The translations under genes were made by a program, and so were the position numbers. A model generated the notes under the pieces. It did not search any database. It was not told where the DNA came from and saw nothing but the letters and a program-made list of their open reading frames with translations. 64,000 nt of DNA. Origin: Cryptomeria japonica (taxonomy: Eukaryota; Streptophyta; Pinopsida; Cupressales; Cupressaceae). Of this stretch, positions 46,742 through 58,152 are shown one piece after another. Numbering within the stretch: the first letter of the stretch is position 1; every line of letters starts with the position of its first letter. The stretch is from contig NC_081413.1 of the NCBI RefSeq assembly GCF_030272615.1, positions 718,599,867-718,663,866 on the forward strand. The letters are read 5' to 3'.

Positions 46742-49700
46742 ATGGAGGATTCCAAATTCAAGGTCGAAAAGTTTAACGGCTAGAATTATCAGTTATGGAA
46801 AATGCAGATAGAGGATTACATGTATCAAAAAGATTTGTGGTGGCCATTGGAAGGAAAGGCAAAGAAAGTGACCACAATGTCAGATGAAGAGTGAGACATT
46901 TTAGATAGAAAGGCACTGGGATCCATTCGATTGTGCCTTGCATCGTCTGTAGCATTCAATATAACAGAAGCAAAAATGACTGTAGATTTGATGGCGACAT
47001 TGGCTAAGTTATATGAGAAACCCTCGGCTTCGAATAAGGTAATTCTTATGAAGCATCTATTTAATTTGAAAATGAGTGAGGGAGGATCTGTAGCAGAGTA
47101 CTTAAATGAATTTAATACAATTACCAGTCAATTGTCTTTGGTAAAAATTACTTTTGCAGAAGAGGTTAGGGCTCTCTTGATTTTATGTTCTTTGCCAGAA
47201 AGCTGGAATAGCTTGGTTATGGCTATAAGTAACTCTATCTCTGGTAAAAATACTTTGGTATTTGATGATATTGTTGGTGTTATCCTGAGCGAGGAAATGA
47301 GAAGGAAAAGCACAAGTGAGACTTCAACATCATCGGGTAGTTATTTGAATGTGGAGAATAGAGGAAGATTAAAGGAAAGAGGAAAAGGCCCTGGGAATGA
47401 GAAGTCACGAGGGAAGTCAAAGAAAGGATGCTCTCAATCTAGAGGAAAGAAAGATTGCTGGTACTACGGAAAGCCTGGTCATCTAAAGAAAGACTGTTGG
47501 TCTCGGAAAAACAAAGGAGACAAAAATGAAAATGACAGTAAGGAAGCTAATATTGCAAGTAATACTTTACAAGATGCTTTAATATTATGTTTGGATAATG
47601 TTAATGATTCCTGGGTAATAGATTCTGGGGCTTCATTTCATGCTACACCCCATAGAAAATATTTTCTAGATTATGTTCAAGGTGATTTTGGACAGGTATA
47701 TTTGGGTGATGATGAGCCCTGTCAAATTGTTGGAAAAGGAAAGATAAAGATCAAGTTGCAGAATGAAAATGACTGGTTTCTGCAGGAGGTAAGACATGTT
47801 CCTAATTTAAGAAGAAATTTAATTTATGTAGGGAAACTAGGTAGTGAAGGTTGCATAGTTACCCTCTCAGACAGTATGTGGAAGGTCGCTAAAGGATGAT
47901 TAGTAATAGCTAAAGGTGCAAAGGTAGGCATATTATATCTGTGTACAGGTAACACTTACTCTACCCTAGCTACTACAGATAAAGTTACTGCAGGGATAAC
48001 AACAATAAATGTTGCAAGAATAGATTCAATAATGTGGCACCATAGTCTTGGGCACATGAGTGAGAAAGGGATGAAAACCCTTCACTCCAAAAATCTATTG
48101 CCAGGACTAAAGAAGATTGTTTTAGAGTTCTGTGAAAACTGTGTTTATGGTAAACATAAAAGAGTTAGATTTCTCAAGGTTGGGAAAGAGAAGAAGAGTG
48201 GGAAGTTAGAGCTTGTACATTCAGATGTATGGGGACCGGCTCAGGTATCATCTCTTGGTGGCTCTTGTTATTATGTTATTTTTATTGATGAATCAACTAG
48301 AAAAACATGGGTATATTTCCTAAAAGAAAAATCAGATGTTTTTGAAAATTTTAAGAAATGGAAAGCTTTGGTTGAGAATGAGACAGGAAAAAAGTTGAAG
48401 TGTCTCAAATCGGATAATGGAGGTGAGTATTGCAGCAAAGCATTTGAAGATTACTACTCCTTAAATGTGATTCGAAAGCAGAAGACAGTTCCAGGAACTC
48501 CACAGGAAAATGGTGTGTCAGAGAGAATGAATAGGACTATCATGGAACGCGCGAGGAGCATGAGATTGCATGTTGGATTGCCCTTACATTTTTGGGCAGA
48601 TGTTGTACATACTGTTGTCTATTTGATAAATAGAGGACCTTCAACCCCTTTGGATGGTGGTATTCTAGAGGAGGCATGGACTGGTAAAAAGGTAAATTAT
48701 TCTTTTCTAAAAACTTTTGGTTGCGAAGCTTTTGTCCATGTTGATAAAGAAAATGGAACCAAACTTGATGCTAAATCTTAAAAATGTACCTTCATTGGAT
48801 ATGGGATAGATGAATATGGTTATCGGTTATGCGATTTTGAAAATAAGAAAATAATAAGAAGTAGAGATGTTATATTCAATGAGAAGGTTATGTATAAAGA
48901 ACAGATGCAGGAAAAGAAGCATGAATAGGACAAACAGGAATATGTGGTGTTGGATGAGATTCCTGAAAATGAAATGTCACAAGTACCTGATGCTCAGCAA
49001 CAACAGATTATCCCACAAACTCCTACAAGTGTTAGATGTTCTACGAGGACAAGTAGACCCCCTGAAATATTTTCTCCTTCTTTGTATTCTATTTTATTAA
49101 TGGATTCTGATGAACCAGAAGAATATGAAGAAGCAATGTAGGTAGATGCCAAACAACAGTGGGAGCTAGGCATGGAAGAGGAGATGGACTCCTTGATGAA
49201 AAATAAGACTTGGGACTTAGTCCCTTTACCTGCAGAAAAAAGAGCCTTGCCTAACAAATGGGTTTATCGGCTGAAGGAGGAGGAAGGAGGTCAGAAAAGA
49301 TATAAGGCCAGACTTGTGGTAAAAGGTTTTTCATAGAAAAAGGGTATAGATTATGATGAAATATTTTCTCTAGTTGTAAAAATGACTTCAATCAGAACTG
49401 TACTTAGTCTTGTGGCTACAGATGATTTACATCTTGAACAATTAGATGTCAAAACAGCTTTTCTCCATGGAGATTTGGAGGAGGAAATTTACATGTTGCA
49501 ACCACAGTGATATGAGGTCAAAGGTAAGGAGAACTTGGTGTGCAGGTTGAAGAAAAGTCTGTATGGCCTAAAGCAAGCACCTTGACAATGGTATTTAAAA
49601 TTTGATAGTTTCATGGCTAAACACGGTTATCATAGATGTTATTCTGATCATTGTGTATATTTTAAGAGATTTGATAATGGCAGTTATATTATCTTGTTGC

Positions 49701-50665
49701 TTTATGTTGATGACATGCTTGTTGCTGGGTCTAACATGCAACATATAAATAATCTTAAACAGAAATTAGCCAGGTCATTTGCTATGAAGGATTTGGGTGT
49801 AGTTAAGCAAATTCTTGGTATGAGGATTACATGAGACAGGAAAAATAGAACCTTGAATTTGTCCCAAAGTGAGTATATAAAGAAGGTGTTGAAAAGATTT
49901 AACATGCAGGATGCAAAAGCAGTTAGTACACCTTTGGCTAGTCATTTCAAATTGACTAAGGAGATGTGCCCAAAGGCATAGGAAGAGGTTAATAAAATGT
50001 CTAACATCTTGTATTCATTAGTTGTTGGCAGTTTGATGTATGTAATGGTATGCACAAGGTCGGATATTGCATATGTAGTGGGAGTTGTGAGTAGGTTTAT
50101 GAGTAATCTGAGTATGGAACATTGGAATGCTGTGAAATGGATTCTTTGGTATTTGAAAGGAACTACTACGAAGACATTATATTTCAAAGGATCTAATGTT
50201 GCTCTGAGTGGATTTGTTGACTCTGATCTGGTGGGTGATATTGATTCACGGAGGAGTACTACAGGGTATGTTTTTACTATAGGGGGAACTGCAGTCAGTT
50301 GGATTTCTAGGCTGCAAAAGGTTGTTGCACTTTCAACCACTGAAGCTGAGTATGTTGCTGCTACAGAAGCTAGCAAGGAGATGATTTGGTTGCAATGTTT
50401 TCTAGAGGAATTGGTTCAGACACAAGAGGATAGCCCATTGTATACTGGTAGCTAGAGTACCATTCATCTTGTGAAGAACTCTGTTTTTCATTCAAGGACA
50501 AAGCACATTCAGCTCAGGTACCACTTCATCCGGACTATTTTGGAGGAGGGTTAGTTATGGATTGAGAAGATTCACACAAGTGAGAATCCTGCCAATATGT
50601 TTATGAAGGCAGTTCCACAGGAGAAGCTGATTTCTTCATTAGTTTTTGTTGGTCTTCTTGATTGA
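46742..50665 (+). pseudogene. Copia D gag-pol: one frame, many stops, no frameshift
   Basis: From ATG 46742 to TGA 50663-50665 a single frame carries gag (knuckle [14 protein letters not shown] with the second Cys as Tyr), protease [11 protein letters not shown] near 47623, integrase HH-CC (HHSLGHM... CENC), SDVWGP, SDNGGE and the catalytic Glu in ENGVSERMNR, RT with YVDDMLVAG near 49706, and RNase H with TEAEYVAATEA. About 13 in-frame stops occur (for example near 46783, 46893, 47897, 48779, 48926, 49139, 49334, 49508, 49583, 49831, 49979, 50453 and 50552), yet I found no frameshift. Catalytic residues of protease, integrase and RT are retained. Confidence 0.93.
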
Positions 50666-50741
50666 TAATTGTGGAATTTATACCAGTCAAGTCCTAGTGT
50701 TTTATCCAGCGGATGCTGCATGTATAGTGGTGTTGTGTAGT

Positions 50742-50811
50742 ATCAGTCTCCAAGTGGGAGATTGTTCGGTGTGGAGCATGATCAGTCTCCAAATGGGAGA
50801 TTGTTGAAATG
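50742..50811 (+). other. Copia D duplicated polypurine tract
   Basis: ATCAGTCTCCAAGTGGGAGA followed by TTGTT (50742-50766) recurs at 50781-50815 as AGTCTCCAAATGGGAGATTGTT, the second copy abutting the 3' LTR at 50812. Confidence 0.85.
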
Positions 50812-51173
50812 TGGTGACTGATCAGCAAAGTACTGTACACTCAGCACGTATCCTAAAAAATTTTTTGGTTGGTTTTCATTGATGAAAACCAAAATTGTAA
50901 TAAAACCCTAAAAAGACCGACTTTGTTTGTTGCCCTGAAACTGCATGTTATAAGTGGCTGGGATGCTTAAGGCATTGTAAGGTTGATGTACTAATTTTTG
51001 TTGGATAATAAGAAATATTGGACGACTATGTATGGTGGACGTAACCCATTCTGGGTGAACCACGTTAAATCTTTGTGTTATTCGTGTCCTGTTTTATTTC
51101 TTTATCTTTTGTATTTAAATCTGCATATAATTGTTAGTTCATATTTGCTTCGGATCTGCTTGAAACCCTAACA
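50812..51173 (+). repeat. Copia D 3' LTR
   Basis: 362 bp, partner of 46310-46681. Confidence 0.95.
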
Positions 51174-51178
51174 AATAT

Positions 51179-51565
51179 AATATCTAATGCAATAACCAAT
51201 TGAACATGTCAGCTTAATGCATTTACAACAATAATTAATCATCTCCATAGCATGCCATGTTGATCTGGAAAAGATAAACCTGTTGGTGTAACCCTAGACC
51301 TATTTACCGGTAACAACAAATATGCAACTATGAATATACCAATGAACAAAACTCCAGGACAAGATATCCAAATGATGTCTTCGACATAACCATGTGTTTT
51401 CTATGCCATTCCAAGTGTCAGTGATCATTATATCTTGTCGGTGTACCAGATACCAGTAACTGTGCAATAGTTACTTGCTTGCCAGTGAATGTTGTTGGAT
51501 CTCCAAAGTGCTAGTGTTTTAGTAGGTGTTGACATCAATGACAAATCCATACCAAAATACCAACA
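51179..51565 (-). repeat. Copia C 5' LTR remnant, second part
   Basis: It continues the C LTR after D and ends CCAACA, followed by TSD ATCAT. Confidence 0.9.
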
Positions 51566-51570
51566 ATCAT

Positions 51571-51716
51571 TCTATCTTGTCAGTGTACCAGATACCGATG
51601 ACTGTTCATAAGTCATTTGCTTGCCGGTGAATGTTGCTGATTCTAGAAAGTGCCAGAGGTTATAAGTGTTTAGTAGGTGTTGACATCAATGACAAAACCA
51701 TACCAAAATGCCAACA
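51571..51716 (-). repeat. Copia B 5' LTR, second part
   Basis: The last 146 bp of B's 5' LTR in plus orientation, ending GCCAACA at 51716 and followed by TSD TGTAC. Confidence 0.92.
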
Positions 51717-51724
51717 TGTACATA

Positions 51725-52827
51725 TGATGAATACTAAGAGGGGGGGTGAATTAGTATGCCAAAAATCTATGTACTTAAACACTTTACAAGACTACCAGTA
51801 AATCGGTAAACTAGTTTAGCAGACAAATCGGTTAGCACACATGCAAACCAAATAGAAAATAATGCATTCACCCACAGAAGCACAAGCCGCACAACACAAG
51901 ATATTTTGACGTGGAAACCCAAATGGGAAAACCACGGTGAGATGGAACTCACAAGTAACTATCTGCAGAATAGGAACCAGACCGGTTAAGGTCATACAAT
52001 GTTCTTTACTAGAACAGATCCTGTTAGGAATCTCAATCTTTATTAGGAGATAAGTCTGGTTAAGGACTACCTTGCTAGAGGATTTTAGATCCATAGATGT
52101 GAACCACCTTGTTAGAGGATTTTCAAAAGACTTTTGGGCCTACCCGATTAAGGGCTTCAGACTTGTCGAAGATGTGAGTAATCAACAAGTGAGTGATCTA
52201 GTAAATAGCACAGATTGCTTGGTTAGATCCTTGATAGATCATTCCTAATGCATTCTAGCATTACTTCAATCTTCAACACATTCACACTCTCTCTAACTCA
52301 TCAACCACCTTAAACCCTAGCAACAACCTAAAACCCTAGACATGATGTCCTTATAAAGGAATCTGATTTCATGTTAGTCCAATAGGATTACAATACAATT
52401 TCCTAGGTTCAATGCATCTAGACATATTTTATAACACAACACAAAAAGCACCGTTAAAGTGTCGGCACCATCAAACAATCGGTGGATGGTAACTCATCAA
52501 AAAATGTTGGTTGGTAACTCATCACAGAGTATTACTGGTTCATACAAAATACAAGTTGCCAGTTTGACAATAATGAAGACTGGGAAATATAAGTTGTGCC
52601 GCTTCGTTCCTTCGTACCACTTGATATCCACGAACCGCTTGGGGTCTACATACCACTTCAGACTAGTAAACACATTCTACAAAACACTGATAGTCTAAAG
52701 ACTATAATACATCATACCGGTTGGAACAAATACCGGTTGAGCTTTAACTCATACATACAAAAGTGATCTCAATGCAAGTGTGTTTCCATCAATGACATTC
52801 ACAACATAATCATAAAAAATGCCAACA
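51725..52827 (-). repeat. Element E 3' LTR
   Basis: 1103 bp. It contains the AAGAGGGGGGGTGAAT box at its outer end, a GACGTGGAAACCC...GGGAAAACCACGG segment, a possible TATA box near 52350-52360 and two AAACCCTA boxes at 52312-52345. Confidence 0.95.
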
Positions 52828-52842
52828 ATCTCCCCCTTTGGC
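52828..52842 (-). other. Element E polypurine tract
   Basis: Plus ATCTCCCCCTTTGGC abutting the 3' LTR, the same as in A to C. Confidence 0.88.
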
Positions 52843-53345
52843 ATTGATGGCAACACTTAGGAAAATTTTGACATCTAAGTGTTTTACAACAAAAATATGC
52901 CATAATCAAAATTACTCCCTCTAAGCATATACACTATCCCTTTTGCAGAAAATACAATGTATACTACTTCTTAATAGAAATAACATGAAAGTATACATCA
53001 AAACATTCAAAATTTATACTTCTCCCCATTTGCCAACAATGACAACAAAATATTATAGACCAACCCTTGTTTCATTAGTATTAATAGAATAAGAGTTTAT
53101 GACAATAAAGAATAAAACTTGTCAAAAATTGATTTAAAGTCTTGTAAAAATTGTTTCATAGGTAAGGACCAGGACTCAAGTAGGGAGGTAGCCACTTCTT
53201 TCTTTGTCTGCATCTGGGAGACCTGTTCCTACATGGCATCTATTGTACTCATCTCTTGAGTCACCGTTAAGGCATCCAGATTGAGATAACATTTTTGAAT
53301 TATTTGCAGGTGTGGGAGTAGAACTAGTTGTAGTTCCTAGAAATC

Positions 53346-56300
53346 TCAAGTCCAGTTGTTGATTTCCAACTCTATTTCGGCAGACTGGATATGAAACCGG
53401 TGAACGGTTTGCCCATAAGCTGTAGAAGAGTCATATGGTGGCTTGAAGGTGCTCATGTATAACTGCAAGTCAGATTGTAGCTTTTTCTTTTGTACAAGCA
53501 CATCATCATAGAAGAGATGGGGTTGGAAAATCTTACTCAGTAGTACATTCCCCTCATTCAAAGCATCCCTTATATCTTTTTGAGCTTTTTGCAGATCGGA
53601 CCAGAGCTCATTTAGCTTCTTCACCAGGGCAATGTTGAGAGCCTTTTGATGTCCTTTCTTGGCATTTGCCTCTACTACCTCTTCTAGGCTCTGCATCTGA
53701 TCATCCACTATGGTGCATAGGAGCTTCAATTGTGTGAGTGATGAATTAGTATTGGGGAGGTTTGTGCCATGTAGCAAACTGGTAAGAGTGTCCACCACAG
53801 CTTGGATCACATCTTGCTCCTTCTTCCTCCTTATCACTTCAAGGCATTCTTGAGAAACCTTAATTCTCTGTAGCAGCTCCATTTCATTTGCAGACTGGAG
53901 GTCAATAGGACTGGTGAGGTTAGCCGGTTTGGGTTGACTACCAGTTGCCTTTGGAGTCTCCATCTGAGTGCTTTTTGCCGCTTCTTCTTTCTCTTCTCCC
54001 TTCTTTTTCTTCTCCGCTTCTTTTTGCTGCTCCTCTTCCTTTTCCTCCTCTACTTTCTTCTTCTCTGCTTCCTTTCTCTTCTCCTCTTCCTTATCCTCCT
54101 CTGCTTTCTTCTTCTCCGCTTCCTTTCTCTTCTCCTCTTCCCTATCCTCCTCTGCTTTCTTCTTCTTCACTTCCTTTTTCTTCTCCTCTTCTTTATCCTC
54201 CTCTACTTTCTTCTTCTTCGCATCTTCTTGTTTCTTTTTCTCTTCTTCCTCTTTTCTCTTTTCCTCCTCATTCCTTTTCTCCTTATCCTCTTTTCTCTTT
54301 TCTTCCTCTTTCCTTTTCTCCTCATCTTCTTTCTTTTTCTTCTCCTCCACTTGCTTCTTTGCTTCCTCTTTTTGTCCTCTACTTTCTTTTGCTTTTCTAC
54401 CTGTTCTACCTGCTTCTCCTATCTTGTTGCTTCTGATGGTGTACCTTGAGCAACATTTTCACCATCTAAGGCGTCTACATCAATGGGGTCCATTTGTTCT
54501 GTGACCGGTTCTTCTTCACTATCATACACTACATCCGGTTTGCCAGTTTCCAGTTCTCACTCAGCTTTTCTATTGGCCTCAGCCACTTGATGCATCTTAA
54601 GAGCTTCTTGAGCATGAGTATGTGTATCCTTGATCACTTCTTGACCCTTTCCTTCTAGTAAATGGAGTCTTCTTCTTCTCATGAAGAAGAGGCCTTTGTA
54701 TTTATTCATAACTTTGAAAAGTTCTGAATTTGATACATCAGGAAAATGTTGAGCAAAAATTTTCTCCCTCATTTTCTGTTCCTTTTCTATGGCAATGCGC
54801 CATTTATTGTCCAAAGAATTATACAAAGAATCTGATGTCTCAGATCTAATTCCTGAAGGCGACCGGTCATTAACACACAAATACTTAATGATTTCTTGTT
54901 CAACTGCTTCCTTTTCATCATCATTGAAATCATCAAAACAATCAATTAAATCATTCAGCACTTTTCTCCTAATGTTCTTTATAGTTCTTTGACAATGTGT
55001 GAAAGGTTTGTAAGAAGAAATGCCAATATTTATCGGTGCAGATGATGTCGGTCCATTCTTTGTCTTTTTCTTTGTTTGCCTAGTCTTTTTCTTAGGTGGT
55101 TCTTCTGAGTCAGGTGTATTGCTTTTTGTCTTCATCTTTCTCTTGAAGACTTTTGCAAGTGCCGCTTCTGGTTTCTTCTCAACTGGTAACCGCTTGGTCA
55201 CTTTAGGACTGGCTGCAGTAACCGGTGCCAATGCTGAAGGCATTGCCTTTCCTTTCTTTTCAGAGGGTTCTACAACTAGTGCAACCCTTTCCAAATAGGT
55301 GTCAGTTCTCTTTACCTTAGGATTAAGGGGTGAGGCGATTAGGTTACAAGCATACTCGTCTAGCATATCATACATCACCTCATAGCCCATAGGCTCCACT
55401 TCTCCCTGTCTGGGCTCAACGGCCTCCATTATGCATTCATCCACATTGATGATAAAGAAGATCTCCTCTTCATATTTCTTGACAATGTCACTAAATATCC
55501 TCATCCTTAGGTTCATCTTGCTTCTGAACTCATCAAAGTACTTTTTCAAAACTTAAGGGTAACCGATTCCAACTGCTTTTAGGCTCTCCTTTATTTGTTT
55601 TGTTACCAGTTGGTCGGTAGAGCACTGAATATCACCTACTCCTAGAAAGTAGCCTTGAAAGTAAAAGAACAACCCAACTAGTAGTTGTCCGAACTTGAAC
55701 CTTAGTGCATTGTCCTATTTGATTGACTTAAGATTCAACATAAGTTGTCTTTGCATACAAGTGTACAAATCAAACGATGCATCCTCCTTGATAATCCTGT
55801 AAGCGACATTTACCACCGCAACAGAGACAAAATTAATTTTGCTAGTAGAGAACGCTCAGTAACCTATCACCATGCAGGCATACTTGACCAGATCATCCTT
55901 GATTGAGTTGATGGTCATGTCACATGTGCCACTCACTAAACTAGTGAGCTTAGACATTTCATTCTTGCTGACCTTCCTCAGGGCTGGCACTTCCCCTGTA
56001 TTGCAGAAACCGGTGACGACATGAATCGCTTCCAGTGTGATATCATGTGTTCTCTCAAGATACATCTTGTCACCATGAACTCTGCTCAGAATGATTTGAA
56101 TGTGGTTGTCTGTGAAATCCTCTAGGAAGTAAACCACATTGTGAAGTTTCTTCTTCTCCAAGATGCTATACTCCGGTTTGATCTTTTTATCCTTCCCACA
56201 GAATAGACCTAGCTGAGAATGGATCACAAGAGACCTTAGGTCTTCGATTTTGCAGTCTATGTAATCAAAAATCCCTTCTTCTACTATGACACTAGCCGGT

Positions 56301-56392
56301 ACTTGAGACAAGGCATTATATTTTGACTTTCATTGTATAAAGTCCATAGAATCAATAGTTGCACTAAAACTATCATGAGATGTGGAGGCCAT
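53346..56392 (-). pseudogene. Element E ORF2: long unknown protein with charged coiled coil
   Basis: It starts at the ATG at 56392 (MASTSHDSF). One frame runs to 54557 with stops near 56330, 55855 and 55552, and continues past stops near 54556 and 54428; a 1-bp shift near 54375 joins it to 54350-53346. The N-terminal half (GIFDYIDCKIEDLRSLVI, VHGDKMYLERTHDIT, VTGFCNTGEVPALRKVS, FGQLLVGLFFYFQGYF) looks globular. A basic middle (KKKTRQTKKKTK) may be a nuclear signal. Then come a Lys/Glu-rich coil of about 17-residue repeats and a C-terminal helical region. No catalytic motif or membrane segment is seen. The N-terminal half distantly recalls plant transposon-associated domains, which I cannot confirm. 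Confidence 0.75.
53980..54350 (-). repeat. Lys/Glu-rich tandem coding repeat in E ORF2
   Basis: About 51-bp units encoding EEEKRKEAEKKKAEED-like heptads, at least four clear copies at about 54000-54240, with shorter EEKRKEE units beyond. Confidence 0.85.
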
Positions 56393-56844
56393 GATAAAAC
56401 AAAAAAACTTGAGAAATACCTTTCAAAAATCAAGAACTTAGGGCTTGCAAATTCCACTTCACCTCACACTTCGTAAGTTGCTGAATCACCGCTTTGAGTT
56501 CTTCTCTTGACCGTTTGATATTTGCTTGTGAATCTTCTTCAGGGTTTCAAAATTTCTTTGAATCGCAACACAAATCACTTTTTCTTCGCTCTGTACTTGA
56601 AAAACTTCTTCGCTCAAAAAATGATAGTGAGAAATGATTTAAAAATTCTTTTTAAACATATTCCTCACCTACCGTAATAAATGCTCCACCATTAGGGCAT
56701 AAACCCTAATATGCCTTTTACCATTTCCGGTCTTCTACCGACTGATAGGTATCTCATACCAGTTAAGGGCTTTTACCAGTGTAAACTGGGGGTTTGAAAC
56801 ATTTCGTCGTTTGCTCCCCTTAGGCTTTTCTGAGGCTTAGTTTG

Positions 56845-58103
56845 CTAGTTCCATGATTTCCACACTAGGTGCAGAATCGGTTCTTCTTGCAACACCACTG
56901 GTTTCTTTTTCCAGGTTTTGTTCATATCCGCTTGAACAGTTTCAATATCAATCTTTCCTTCCAGAGTGACTGGTATGTCATCCGATATGTTCTTTCTTGT
57001 TCTGCAAAATCTGGCAATGTGGCCCAGTTTGTTACAATGATAGCAGACCATTCTAGGTGCTCTCCATGGTCCATTATTCATGTTACCATTCTTTCTCCTA
57101 CATGTTGCAGCAATGTGACCATGATAATGACAGATCAAACAGTTTTCTCTCCATCCAGTTGCTGCTTGATAGCTACCGCTTCCTGACTGATGATTAAAGG
57201 TATTAAACCGGTTGTGATTCCAGTTCACAAAAGGTTCTGGACCAACTCCTTGAGTCCTCTGAGGATATCTTCCAGTGTTGTTCATAATAGACCTGCATTT
57301 AGATGCTCTATGCCCAAACTTGTTTCATGCATAACAATTACCATTGAACTTATTGGATCATTTATAAAGTAAGGAAAATTATTGTAGGCTTTGCTCCTAC
57401 ACACATTGGCAGTATGTCCTTCTTTAAGATAGTTAAAGCAAACATGTTTAAACTTTTGCTTACCTTTATCCTTTGATGTCGGTTGTTTCTTCGATGCTCT
57501 AGCATTTGTACCAGAGGTCTCACCTTCCTCATGACTGAGATAACCAAGTCCATCAGTATTCTTGACAGGTTTGGTAGATTCAAGCTTTTTCTCTAGCTTA
57601 ACAGTACTCTTGTTGAACTTAGCAAGTATTTCCTTTGACTCAAAGAGTTCTTTGGAAATAGCAGCATTTGCTTCCATCAAGTTTTCATTCTCGGAGATGG
57701 CCATGTTCATTTCTCCTTGCATGTCTTCCTTTTCCAGTTTGCTCTCATGGAGTTGAGCGGTTAGGGCACTGATCTCTTGCTTCAGCTTGGAGATTTCATG
57801 ATCTTTTTTTTTTACCAGATCTTCAGCTTTCCTCTGGTTCTCAAGCTCTTGGCACATTCGAATAGTTGGTCCTTCCAACTCCTTTCTTAGGTTGGAATTG
57901 GATTCATTCAACTTTTCTACTTCTTAAATCAGGGCTTCCATGTCCGCTTCATCAGAAGAACTATTTTCAGATAGCTCCATCAGTTTTTCAGAATGTTCTC
58001 TCCTTTTTGCTTGAGAGGCCTTATATTTGACCATAAGATCATCATAGGCTTGTTCAGATTGAGTGAGCCAATGAGTAAGCTCCCTCATAGTGTATTCCCC
58101 CAT
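56845..58103 (-). pseudogene. Element E ORF1: gag-like protein with four zinc knuckles
   Basis: It begins at the ATG at 58103 (MGEYTMRELTHW), 36 nt after the PBS. The N-terminal part to about 57560 is a long coiled coil (LKQEISALTAQLHESKLEKE). Four knuckle-like motifs follow: CFNYLKEGHTANVC (second Cys is Tyr), a second with a stop at the second Cys position (GHRASKC, near 57300), CLICHYHGHIAATC and CYHCNKLGHIARFC. A stop near 57925 and a frameshift near 57300-57400 interrupt it. Nucleic-acid binding and particle formation are the expected roles of a gag, but a standard Copia gag core was not recognised; only the knuckles and position support the call. Confidence 0.8.
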
Positions 58104-58138
58104 ATCTCTTTCAAGTGGTTAGACTTATAGAAAGGTTG

Positions 58139-58150
58139 GCTCTGATACCA
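58139..58150 (-). other. Element E primer binding site
   Basis: GCTCTGATACCA, complement of TGGTATCAGAGC, 2 nt from the 5' LTR. Confidence 0.95.
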
Positions 58151-58152
58151 AT

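Larger units (their letters stand above)
46310..51173 (+). mobile_element. Copia D: small Copia element of a different lineage
   Basis: 4.86 kb, plus strand, LTRs of 372 and 362 bp (TGTTGAAATG to CCCTAACA), TSD AATAT (46305-46309 and 51174-51178). Short LTRs, a single gag-pol frame and the YVDDMLVAGS motif suggest a Tork-like lineage, unlike A, B and C. The LTRs differ at roughly 25 to 30 positions by eye, many of them transitions. Confidence 0.93.
41082..51565 (-). mobile_element. Copia C: SIRE-like element with internal deletion, hosting Copia D
   Basis: Ends TGTTAGGTCTC and CCAACA, TSD ATCAT (41077-41081 and 51566-51570), inserted in B's 5' LTR. A deletion of about 1.1 kb fused gag directly to the middle of its own 5' LTR near 46241, removing the gag N-terminus, PBS and LTR 3' end. 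D later inserted in the surviving LTR part. Confidence 0.93.
14817..51716 (-). mobile_element. Copia B: SIRE-like element hosting three later insertions
   Basis: Outer ends TGTTAGG and CCAACA are flanked by a perfect TSD TGTAC (14812-14816 and 51717-51721). Subtracting element T, the solo LTR and Copia C with their TSDs leaves about 6.73 kb, matching Copia A (6.68 kb). It is the same family as A and C. The host order is clear: T sits in RT, the solo LTR in integrase, and C in B's 5' LTR. Confidence 0.93.

Noticed and set aside
53934-54504. Three overlapping Ser/Phe/Leu-rich plus-strand frames that look like membrane proteins
   Set aside because: They are the complement of the Lys/Glu-rich repeat of E ORF2; all three plus frames are open only because of the homopurine repeat.
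56845-57285. Zinc-knuckle frame as a host CNBP-like gene
   Set aside because: It lies within an element with PBS, PPT, LTRs and TSD and in line with the upstream coiled-coil gag frame.
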